This document shows, in pieces, positions 7,963 through 14,086 of a stretch of DNA of 15,505 nucleotides. Below the pieces are notes generated by a model. It saw nothing but the letters and a program-made list of their open reading frames with translations. It made no database searches and had not been told where the DNA came from. Every line of letters begins with the position of its first letter. The stretch's first letter is position 1. The translations under genes and the position numbers were made by a program. Source of the stretch: Mycobacterium sp. (lineage in GTDB: Bacteria > Actinomycetota > Actinomycetes > Mycobacteriales > Mycobacteriaceae); NCBI GenBank assembly GCA_025965815.1, contig JAOPWF010000576.1:1-15505 (forward strand), given 5' to 3'.

Positions 7963-9162
7963 ATGGCCTACCCGCGTGCCCTCTCCGTGCTCGCGGCGCT
8001 GTCCGGGTTGTTGCTGGCGTGCTCGCCGGCCGCCGAGAAGCCCGCCGCGCCGACAACGCCACCGTCGAACACCAGGTCCGCAGCCGCCGCTCCCAACGCC
8101 CGGCTGGACAGGCCGTTGCCCGCCGCACCTGGCGCCGCACCCGCCTGCGGCGACGGCGCGGCGGTGCTGGCTGCCATGTCCACCCGCGACAAGCTCGCCC
8201 AGCTGCTGATGGTGGGCGTGCGGAACGCTGCGGATGCCCGCGGCGTCGTTGCCGACTACCACGTCGGTGGCATCTTCATCGGCAGCTGGACCGACCTGTC
8301 GATGCTCTCCGACGGCTCACTGGCCGACATCGCCGGCTCGGCGGTCCCGCTGCCGCTGGCGGTCAGTGTCGACGAGGAGGGTGGCCGGGTGTCGCGGCTG
8401 GCCGGCCTGATCGGGAGCCAGCCGTCGGCACGGGTACTGGCACAGACCCATACCCCCGACGAGGTCTACGGCATCGCGCTCGACCGCGGCCGTCAGATGC
8501 GCGGGCTGGGTATCACCATCGACTTCGCGCCCGTCGTGGATGTCAGTGACGCCGCGGCCAATACGGTGATAGGTGACCGCTCGTTCGGGTCCGACCCGGC
8601 GGTGGTCACCCAGTACGCCGGCGCCTATGCCCGCGGGCTGCGGGACGCCGGACTGCTGCCGGTGCTCAAGCACTTCCCCGGCCACGGCCACGGCTCGGGC
8701 GACACACACACCGGCGCGGTGGTCACACCGCCGCTGGCGGACCTGCAGAACAACGATCTGGTGCCCTACCGCACGCTGGTGACCGAGGCGCCGGTCGGCG
8801 TCATGGTGGGACATCTGCAGGTACCGGGCCTGACCGGCGCCGATCCGGCCAGTCTCAGCCCCGCCGCCTACGGACTGCTGCGCGGCGGAACGGGCTACGG
8901 CGGTCCGCCGTTCAACGGGCCCGTTTTCACCGACGACCTGTCCAGCATGCGGGCCATCAACGACCGGTACGGCGTCGCGGAGGCGGCGCTGCGGGCGCTG
9001 CAGGGCGGCGCCGACACGGCGTTGTGGGTGACCACCGACGAGGTCCCCGCGGTGCTCGACCGGCTGGAGAAGGCGGTGGCGGCCGGCGAGTTGACGGTGC
9101 CCGGCGTCGACGCCTCGGTGCTGCGGATGGCCGCTGTGAAGGGGCCGAATCCGCGCTGCTGA
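7963..9162 (+). CDS. lpqI: Lipoprotein LpqI, GH3 beta-N-acetylglucosaminidase (NagZ type)
   Basis: A 399-residue exported lipoprotein of glycoside hydrolase family 3. LpqI of M. tuberculosis (Rv0237) removes GlcNAc from muropeptide fragments during peptidoglycan recycling. The signal peptide ends in the lipobox LLLAC with the acylated Cys at residue 20, followed by an Ala/Pro-rich linker to about residue 60. The GH3 domain shows DEEGGRVSRL, then KHFPGHG from residue 236 and GDTHTG, which supply the His/Asp acid-base pair of NagZ enzymes, and FTDDLSSMRA with Asp324 as the probable nucleophile. Length and layout match a single-domain NagZ, lacking the C-terminal domain of larger GH3 enzymes. 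ATG 7963 is chosen because it gives a correct signal peptide, though the ribosome site is weak. It diverges from the aftD pair and precedes the TetR gene by 61 nt. Confidence 0.93.
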   Translation: MAYPRALSVLAALSGLLLACSPAAEKPAAPTTPPSNTRSAAAAPNARLDRPLPAAPGAAPACGDGAAVLAAMSTRDKLAQLLMVGVRNAADARGVVADYHVGGIFIGSWTDLSMLSDGSLADIAGSAVPLPLAVSVDEEGGRVSRLAGLIGSQPSARVLAQTHTPDEVYGIALDRGRQMRGLGITIDFAPVVDVSDAAANTVIGDRSFGSDPAVVTQYAGAYARGLRDAGLLPVLKHFPGHGHGSGDTHTGAVVTPPLADLQNNDLVPYRTLVTEAPVGVMVGHLQVPGLTGADPASLSPAAYGLLRGGTGYGGPPFNGPVFTDDLSSMRAINDRYGVAEAALRALQGGADTALWVTTDEVPAVLDRLEKAVAAGELTVPGVDASVLRMAAVKGPNPRC

Positions 9163-9182
9163 CGCCGACTCGACAACCATTG

Positions 9183-9198
9183 CTTACTCTGGAGTCAG
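9183..9198. promoter_or_regulatory. Probable operator upstream of the TetR gene
   Basis: CTTACTC-TG-GAGTCAG, a 16-bp inverted repeat with one mismatched pair, ending 25 nt before the TetR start codon. Fifteen of 16 bases equal the minus-strand reading of the palindrome at 12525-12540. Palindromes of this size in front of TetR genes are commonly the autoregulatory binding site. Confidence 0.65.
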
Positions 9199-9223
9199 AT
9201 AACCGGAGGAAAGGCGCATCGGG

Positions 9224-9868
9224 ATGGCGGGTGGAACCAAGCGCTTACCGCGTGCGGTCCGCGAGCAGCAGATGCTCGACGCCGCCGTTGAGGTGTTCTC
9301 GGTCAACGGTTACCACGAGACCTCGATGGACGCCATCGCCGCGCAGGCGCAGATCTCCAAGCCGATGCTTTACCTGTATTACGGCTCGAAAGAGGAATTG
9401 TTCGGCGCCTGCCTGAACCGTGAGCTGACCCGCTTCATCGACGTCGTGCGGGCCGACATCGACTTCAAGCAGGCTCCGAAAGAACTGCTGCGGGACACCA
9501 TCCTGGCGTTCCTGCAGTACATCGACGCCAACCGGGCGTCGTGGATCGTGCTGTACACCCAGGCCACCAGCTCGCAGGCGTTCGCCCACACGGTGCGCGA
9601 GGGCCGCGAGCGGATCATCGATCTGGTCTCGCGGCTGCTGCGGTCCGGCACCCGCAACCCGGAGCCCGGCACCGACTTCGACATGATGGCGGTCGCGCTG
9701 GTGGGCGCGGGCGAAGCGGTGGCGACGCGGGTCAGCACGGGTGACGCGGACGTCAACGACGCCGCCGAGCTCATGATCAATCTGTTCTGGCGTGGACTCA
9801 AAGGCCGCTCAAGCGAACGAGATTCCGCCGACGCCGGGAGTTCGGCGGTCACTGCCAGTTCCGGCTAG
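9224..9868 (+). CDS. TetR-family transcriptional regulator (Rv0238-like)
   Basis: A 214-residue regulator with an N-terminal TetR helix-turn-helix: IL-type helix QQMLDAAVEVFSVNGYHETS, then MDAIAAQAQISKPMLYLYYG with the recognition helix about residues 44-53 and the usual SKEELF. The remaining residues form a helical ligand domain; the C-terminal 25 residues are Ser/Ala-rich and probably disordered. ATG 9224 follows GGAGGAAAGG (9205-9214). Directly upstream is a 16-bp palindrome also present between fabG4 and fadA2, so control of itself and of the beta-oxidation genes, with an acyl-CoA-type ligand, is inferred. It corresponds in position to Rv0238 of M. tuberculosis. A TetR repressor of mycobacterial fatty acid catabolism called FdmR has been described; I cannot confirm from the sequence that this is its orthologue. 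Confidence 0.92.
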   Translation: MAGGTKRLPRAVREQQMLDAAVEVFSVNGYHETSMDAIAAQAQISKPMLYLYYGSKEELFGACLNRELTRFIDVVRADIDFKQAPKELLRDTILAFLQYIDANRASWIVLYTQATSSQAFAHTVREGRERIIDLVSRLLRSGTRNPEPGTDFDMMAVALVGAGEAVATRVSTGDADVNDAAELMINLFWRGLKGRSSERDSADAGSSAVTASSG

Positions 9869-9943
9869 CCATTGACTTGGCATGACAAATCGGGCGCTCA
9901 GATCCGACCCGTCTAGGCCCATTCCCCCGGTCGAGCGACTACG

Positions 9944-9949
9944 TACCGT
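9944..9949 (+). promoter_or_regulatory. Possible -10 element for leaderless transcription
   Basis: TACCGT (TANNNT type) lies 7 nt before the ATG at 9957, the spacing expected when transcription begins at the start codon itself. No Shine-Dalgarno sequence precedes that ATG, and no convincing -35 is seen. Confidence 0.45.
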
Positions 9950-9956
9950 CGCTGCC

Positions 9957-10178
9957 ATGACTGATACCAATGACACCACCCAGACATCATCCACTGATCT
10001 CCAAGCACCCGGCGGCAACCCGGACAACCAGGGGACCATTGACAACATGGAGGCTCCGGAGCTGCGCAACGCGGTGGTCGAGCTTCTGACGATCATTGAC
10101 GACTCCGACGACCTCGACGTGGTCGTCACCATTGCCGACGACGGCACGGTGACGGTGGTCGCGGCCGAGGAAAGCTGA
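9957..10178 (+). CDS. Small acidic protein of unknown function
   Basis: A 73-residue protein starting MTDTNDTTQTSSTDLQAPGG. The first 30 residues are Thr/Asp/Asn/Gln-rich and look disordered; a short helix-forming part follows (APELRNAVVELLTIIDD) and then DDLDVVVTIADDGTVTVVAA, which looks like a pair of beta strands. It is strongly acidic, without Cys, signal peptide or membrane segment. I do not recognise a family. ATG 9957 is preferred over the in-frame ATG 9882 because the extra 25 residues are Arg/Pro-rich, unlike the rest, and a TANNNT element sits 7 nt before it. The third-position GC bias and the coherent acidic composition support real coding. It converges on htdX with only 23 nt between the stops. 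In M. tuberculosis the vapBC24 pair occupies this place; nothing here resembles VapB or VapC. Confidence 0.7.
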   Translation: MTDTNDTTQTSSTDLQAPGGNPDNQGTIDNMEAPELRNAVVELLTIIDDSDDLDVVVTIADDGTVTVVAAEES

Positions 10179-10201
10179 CCGTACGGCCCAACAGGATTCG
10201 C

Positions 10202-11059
10202 CTAGGGCGCGCTGACCGTTCCGGTCAGGTGCGGGTAGCCTTTGCCAAGGTGGCGGAGGGTCAGTTCCCAACTGCCCGCATCGCGCTCGACGTAGAGTCC
10301 GGCGCTGGCCGGCAGCACAACCGGCTTGCCGAACCGCACCGAGTATCGGGCGGCATCCGGGATCTGACCCTCTACGTTGGCCAATACGGTGGCGGCACTG
10401 AACATTCCGTGCGCAATCACGGTTGGAAAGCCGAAGAGCTTGGCGGCGATCGGGTTGGTGTGGATCGGATTGTGGTCGCCGCCGACGGAGGCGTAATGGC
10501 GGATCCGCCCCGGCGTAATGCGCAGTACCGCATTCGGCGGCGGCAGCTTGGGCTGCTTCTCGGGTGCCGGCTTCGGCTCGTCGGACAGGCTGGTGCGCTG
10601 CTGGTGGAGAAACGTCGCGACCTGATGCCACGCGTCGTCGTTGCCGACCTTGACGTCGGTGACGAGATCCACCAACAGGCCCCGCCGATGTTCGCGTAGG
10701 TGCTCCGCGTGCACCTTGACGTCGACCGTGTCGGTGACCGCGATGGGCCGGTACTGCGTGATGTGGTTCTCGATGTGCACCGAACCCATTGCCGCGAAGG
10801 GAAAGTCGAACCCGGTCACCAGGGACATCATGGTCGGGAAGGTCAGTGCGAACGGATACGTGAGTGGCACTGTGTCCCCGTAGCGCAGCCCAGTGACCGC
10901 CGCATACTCCGCCACATTGGCGCGGTCGATCGCCAAGCCCTCGACGCTCAGGGTGCGGTCAGGCAACTGGTCGCCACGCCGGACGAACGGCAGTGCCCCG
11001 GCCGCGGCTCGCACCAGGTTCTTCAGTCCGCTGGGTTGACGGGCTGACTGTCCGCTCAC
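10202..11059 (-). CDS. htdX: (R)-specific 3-hydroxyacyl-thioester dehydratase HtdX (MaoC-like, double hotdog)
   Basis: A 285-residue MaoC-type hydratase/dehydratase matching Rv0241c (HtdX), which interconverts 3-hydroxyacyl and trans-2-enoyl thioesters of CoA or ACP. The N-terminal half is a degenerate hotdog (LTYPFALTFPTMMSLVTGFD, then ENHITQYRPIAVTDTVDV). The C-terminal half carries the hydratase-2 motif YASVGGDHNPIHTNPIAAKL with the catalytic pair Asp195 and His200, followed by FPTVIAHGM. A Pro/Lys-rich linker (about residues 160-175) joins the halves. The start is GTG 11059, which fits the conserved QPSGLKN N-terminus; the ribosome site is weak. It lies 70 nt downstream of fabG4 on the same strand and is very likely co-transcribed. 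Most of that gap is filled by a dispersed repeat whose AGGGGA end is the closest thing to a Shine-Dalgarno element. Confidence 0.94.
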   Translation of the reverse strand: MSGQSARQPSGLKNLVRAAAGALPFVRRGDQLPDRTLSVEGLAIDRANVAEYAAVTGLRYGDTVPLTYPFALTFPTMMSLVTGFDFPFAAMGSVHIENHITQYRPIAVTDTVDVKVHAEHLREHRRGLLVDLVTDVKVGNDDAWHQVATFLHQQRTSLSDEPKPAPEKQPKLPPPNAVLRITPGRIRHYASVGGDHNPIHTNPIAAKLFGFPTVIAHGMFSAATVLANVEGQIPDAARYSVRFGKPVVLPASAGLYVERDAGSWELTLRHLGKGYPHLTGTVSAP

Positions 11060-11073
11060 GTGCTTACCATAAT

Positions 11074-11120
11074 TCCCCTAGTCGCTTCGCTCGCCGCCGC
11101 AAGCGGGAGGTGCCCCCAGC
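11074..11120 (-). repeat. GC-rich 47-bp dispersed repeat, copy between fabG4 and htdX
   Basis: Read on the minus strand it begins GCTGGGGGCACCTCCCGC and ends GCGAAGCGACTAGGGGA. The first 24 bases equal the copy at 2738-2784; the rest match at about 17 of 23. It lies 10 nt after the fabG4 stop codon and 14 nt before the htdX start codon, so it makes up most of the intercistronic leader. Confidence 0.8.
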
Positions 11121-11129
11121 CCGCCGGAC

Positions 11130-12497
11130 CTAGGCGCCGAGCATGGCCTGGCCGCAGACCCGGATTGTGTTGCCCGTGACGGCATTGGACGCCGGGTTGG
11201 CGAAGTACGCAATCGTCTCCGCGACGTCGACGGGCTGGCCGCCCTGGTACAGCGAGTTGAGCCGGCGGCCAACCTCGCGGGTGGCCAACGGGATGGCGGC
11301 CGTCATCGCGGTCTCGAGGAAGCCGGGCGCGACGGCGTTGATGGTGATGCCGTTGTCCGCCAGTACCGGCGCCAGCGCCTGCGTCAGGCCGATCATGCCG
11401 GCCTTGGTAGCCGCGTAGTTGGTCTGGCCGCGGTTGCCCGCGATGCCAGCCATCGAGGACAGGCCGACCACCCGGCCGCCCTCGCCGATCGCGGCGCTGT
11501 CGACGAGGCCTTCGGTCAGACGCTGCGGGGCCAGTAGATTGACGGCAAGCACCGCGTTCCAGCGGGCGTCGTCCATGTTCGCCAGCAACTTGTCACGGGT
11601 GATGCCCGCGTTGTTGACCAGGATGTCCGCGCGGCCGTTGTAGTGCTCACGCAGGTGCTCGGTGATGCGGTCGACGGCGTCCTCGGCGGTCACGTCCAGG
11701 GCAAGCGCGGTGCCGCCCACCCGGGTCGCCGTCTCGGCCAGCGCCTCGGCGGACTGCTCGACGTCGATGGCGATGACCTTGGCGCCGTCGCGGGCGAAGA
11801 CCTCGGCGATGGTGGCCCCGATGCCGCGGGCCGCACCCGTGACGATGGCGACCTTCCCGTCCAGCGGCCTGTCCCAGTCCGCGGGCGGCGTGGAATCGGC
11901 GGCGCCGACGTAGAACACCTGACCGTCGACGTAGGCGGACTTCCCGGACAGCAGGAACCGCAGCGTCGACTCCAGACCCGTCGCGGCGGGCTTGGCGTCG
12001 GGGGAGAGGTACACCAGCGCGACGGTGGCGCCGTTGCGCAGTTCCTTGCCGAGCGAGCGGGTGAAACCCTCGAGCGCACGCTGGGCGATGCGCTCGTCGA
12101 CGCTGCCGGCCTCGTCGGGTGTGGTGCCCACGACGACGACACGGCTGGAGTGGCCGAGGTTGCGCAGCAGCGGGGTGAAGAAGTCGTGCAGCGTGGTCAG
12201 ACCGGCTGGGGAGGCGATGCCGGTGGCGTCGAAGACCAGCCCGCCGAACGAGTCGGCCCAGCGGCCACCGAGGTTGTTTCTGACCAGGTCGTAGTCCTCG
12301 GCCAGCGCGCTGCGCAGCGGCTCGACGACGCGGCCCTCGCCACCGATCAGCAGCGACCCCGCCAGCGGCGGCTCACCTCGGCGGTAGCGGCGCAGCGGCT
12401 CGGGCTGCGGTACGCCGAGCTGTTTGGCCAGGAAGGACCCGGGTCCCGAGTTGACGACGCGCGTGAACAGGTCGGACGCCACAGAGCTGCCTTTCAT
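11130..12497 (-). CDS. fabG4: High-molecular-weight 3-oxoacyl reductase FabG4
   Basis: A 455-residue short-chain dehydrogenase matching Rv0242c (454 residues), a two-domain FabG that reduces 3-oxoacyl-CoA/ACP to the (R)-3-hydroxyacyl form, reported as NADH-dependent. The N-terminal domain (residues 1-205) is a flavodoxin-like degenerate Rossmann fold ([18 protein letters not shown]). The C-terminal catalytic domain has the nucleotide motif TGAARGIG at residues 220-227, [10 protein letters not shown], and the catalytic triad Ser348, Tyr361 and Lys365 in [20 protein letters not shown]. Start ATG 12497 gives the conserved [16 protein letters not shown]-terminus; the frame is open to 12665 but that extension crosses the promoter region. 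It is the first gene of the fabG4-htdX pair, divergent from fadA2 across a palindromic operator. Confidence 0.96.
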   Translation of the reverse strand: MKGSSVASDLFTRVVNSGPGSFLAKQLGVPQPEPLRRYRRGEPPLAGSLLIGGEGRVVEPLRSALAEDYDLVRNNLGGRWADSFGGLVFDATGIASPAGLTTLHDFFTPLLRNLGHSSRVVVVGTTPDEAGSVDERIAQRALEGFTRSLGKELRNGATVALVYLSPDAKPAATGLESTLRFLLSGKSAYVDGQVFYVGAADSTPPADWDRPLDGKVAIVTGAARGIGATIAEVFARDGAKVIAIDVEQSAEALAETATRVGGTALALDVTAEDAVDRITEHLREHYNGRADILVNNAGITRDKLLANMDDARWNAVLAVNLLAPQRLTEGLVDSAAIGEGGRVVGLSSMAGIAGNRGQTNYAATKAGMIGLTQALAPVLADNGITINAVAPGFLETAMTAAIPLATREVGRRLNSLYQGGQPVDVAETIAYFANPASNAVTGNTIRVCGQAMLGA

Positions 12498-12524
12498 GTC
12501 GCGGTATTGCCGTATCTTAATGAA

Positions 12525-12540
12525 CTTACTCCAGAGTAAG
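12525..12540. promoter_or_regulatory. Palindromic operator between fabG4 and fadA2
   Basis: CTTACTC-CA-GAGTAAG, a perfect 7-bp inverted repeat with a 2-bp centre in the 103-bp divergent region. It is nearly the same as the site before the TetR gene (9183-9198). It starts 27 nt from the fabG4 ATG and ends 60 nt from the fadA2 GTG, and it covers the likely fadA2 -35. Confidence 0.75.
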
Positions 12541-12555
12541 AACAGTGGGTAGTAT
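12526..12555 (+). promoter_or_regulatory. Probable fadA2 promoter
   Basis: TTACTC at 12526-12531 and TAGTAT at 12550-12555, spaced by 18 bp, fit a mycobacterial sigma-A promoter with a good -10 and a poor -35. The -35 lies inside the palindrome, so a bound repressor would block polymerase. The opposite strand has TAAGAT near 12514-12519 as a possible fabG4 -10. Confidence 0.5.
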
Positions 12556-12600
12556 GGCCCTAACGACCCAGCCCTAAACCCGACTACAGCGGAGACTGAC

Positions 12601-13914
12601 GTGGCACCTACGAATTCCAGCAGCGAGACGACGCGCCGGGTGGCGGTGCTAGGCGGCAACCGCATCCCGTTCGCGCGGTCCGACGGCGCCTACGCCAACG
12701 CGTCCAACCAGGACATGTTCACCGCAGCGCTCGGCGGTCTGATCGATCGCTTCAATCTGGCCGGCGAGAAACTCGGCGTGGTCGTCGGCGGCGCGGTGCT
12801 CAAGCACAGCCGCGACTTCAACCTGATGCGCGAGAGTGTGCTGGGCAGCGCGCTGTCGCCCTACACCCCGGCGGTCGATATGCAGCAGGCCTGCGGCACC
12901 GGCCTGCAGGCGGCCATCGCGGCTGCCGACGGTATCGCGGCGGGCCGCTACGAGGCCGCGGCGGCGGGTGGCGTGGACACCACCTCGGACGCGCCCATCG
13001 GCCTGGGCGACAACCTGCGCCGGACGCTGCTGGGTCTGCGCCGGGCCAAGTCGAACGTCGAGCGGCTCAAGCTGGTCGGCAAGCTGCCCGCCGCGCTGGG
13101 CGTCGAGATTCCGACCAACGGCGAGCCCCGCACCGGGATGTCGATGGGTGAGCACGCCGCCGTCACGGCGAAGGAGATGGGCATCAAGCGCGTCGACCAG
13201 GACGAGCTGGCCGCAGCCAGCCACCGCAATATGGCCGCCGCCTACGATCGCGGATTTTATGACGATTTAGTGACGCCGTTCCTGGGGCTGTATCGCGACG
13301 ACAATCTCCGGCCGAATTCGTCGGCCGAGAAACTGGCCACCTTGCGGCCGGTGTTCGGCGTGAAGGCCGGCGACGCGACGATGACCGCGGGTAACTCCAC
13401 ACCGCTGACCGACGGTGCCTCGGTGGCGCTGCTGGCCAGCGAGGACTGGGCGCAGGCGCACTCGCTGCCGGTGCTGGCTTACTTCGTCGACGCTGAGACC
13501 GCGGCGGTGGACTACGTCAACGGCGACGACGGACTGCTGATGGCGCCGACCTACGCGGTACCCCGGTTGCTGGCCCGAAACGGCTTGAGTCTGCAGGACT
13601 TCGACTTCTACGAGATCCACGAGGCGTTCGCCTCGGTGGTGCTGGCACACCTGCAGGCGTGGGAGTCCGAGGAGTACTGCAAGGAACGCCTGGGCCTGGA
13701 CGCCGCGCTCGGCTCGATCGACCGGTCCAAGCTCAACGTCAACGGCTCGTCGCTGGCCGCCGGCCATCCGTTCGCCGCGACCGGCGGCCGGATCGTCGCG
13801 CAGCTGGCCAAGCAACTGGCCGAGAAGAAGGCCGAGACGGGCCAGCCGGTACGCGGTTTGATCTCGATCTGTGCCGCCGGCGGACAGGGTGTCGCCGCCA
13901 TTCTGGAGGCCTGA
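12601..13914 (+). CDS. fadA2: Acyl-CoA thiolase FadA2
   Basis: A 437-residue thiolase matching Rv0243, which cleaves 3-oxoacyl-CoA with CoA to acetyl-CoA and a shortened acyl-CoA (or the reverse). Thiolase motifs are complete: the acyl-accepting Cys98 in [12 protein letters not shown], the YEIHEAFA motif with His340, [19 protein letters not shown] with His389, and the C-terminal Cys424 in [10 protein letters not shown]. It starts at GTG 12601 with AGCGGAG about 7 nt upstream. The N-terminus has a short Ser/Thr-rich lead before [20 protein letters not shown], where degradative thiolases begin. It is about 40 residues longer than the classic 390-residue enzymes, as is usual for this subgroup (FadI-like). 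It diverges from fabG4, shares its operator region and converges on fadE5, and so belongs to the beta-oxidation cluster. Confidence 0.96.
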   Translation: MAPTNSSSETTRRVAVLGGNRIPFARSDGAYANASNQDMFTAALGGLIDRFNLAGEKLGVVVGGAVLKHSRDFNLMRESVLGSALSPYTPAVDMQQACGTGLQAAIAAADGIAAGRYEAAAAGGVDTTSDAPIGLGDNLRRTLLGLRRAKSNVERLKLVGKLPAALGVEIPTNGEPRTGMSMGEHAAVTAKEMGIKRVDQDELAAASHRNMAAAYDRGFYDDLVTPFLGLYRDDNLRPNSSAEKLATLRPVFGVKAGDATMTAGNSTPLTDGASVALLASEDWAQAHSLPVLAYFVDAETAAVDYVNGDDGLLMAPTYAVPRLLARNGLSLQDFDFYEIHEAFASVVLAHLQAWESEEYCKERLGLDAALGSIDRSKLNVNGSSLAAGHPFAATGGRIVAQLAKQLAEKKAETGQPVRGLISICAAGGQGVAAILEA

Positions 13915-13920
13915 ACATTC

Positions 13921-13961
13921 CCGAAGTTTCTTCGGCCGAAGCTGTAACGCCCGCGCGCGGG
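13921..13961 (+). repeat. Small palindromes just after fadA2
   Basis: Right after the stop codon is the hairpin CCGAAG-TTT-CTTCGG (13921-13935), followed at 13950-13961 by the perfect palindrome CCCGCGCGCGGG. Neither is followed by a T run, so the larger hairpin at 13980 is the better terminator; these may protect the 3' end of the transcript. Confidence 0.4.
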
Positions 13962-13979
13962 TGGTCGATGTAACGGATA

Positions 13980-14025
13980 GCTCCGTGTTGCCGTCTGACC
14001 CCCCGACCCGACGGCAACACGGAGC
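13980..14025 (+). terminator. Strong hairpin terminator of fadA2
   Basis: A perfect 16-bp stem, GCTCCGTGTTGCCGTC paired with GACGGCAACACGGAGC, around a 14-nt C-rich loop, starting 66 nt after the fadA2 stop and followed by ATCTTCGTTTCT, a modest T-rich tail. Confidence 0.75.
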
Positions 14026-14047
14026 ATCTTCGTTTCTGCCACGCAAA

Positions 14048-14073
14048 AAGCCCCCGCAAGCGTGCGGGGGCTT
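14048..14073 (-). terminator. Intrinsic terminator of fadE5
   Basis: An 11-bp stem (AAGCCCCCGCA paired with TGCGGGGGCTT, loop AGCG) followed on the minus strand by TTTTTGCG. It begins 14 nt after the fadE5 stop codon, a classic Rho-independent layout. Outer bases ACGCA/TGCGT (14041-14045, 14075-14079) can extend the stem beyond a small internal loop. Confidence 0.85.
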
Positions 14074-14086
14074 CTGCGTTGACGGC

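Noticed and set aside
12498..12665. N-terminal extension of FabG4 to 12665
   Set aside because: It would overlap the fadA2 start and cross the palindrome; the known family N-terminus begins at ATG 12497.
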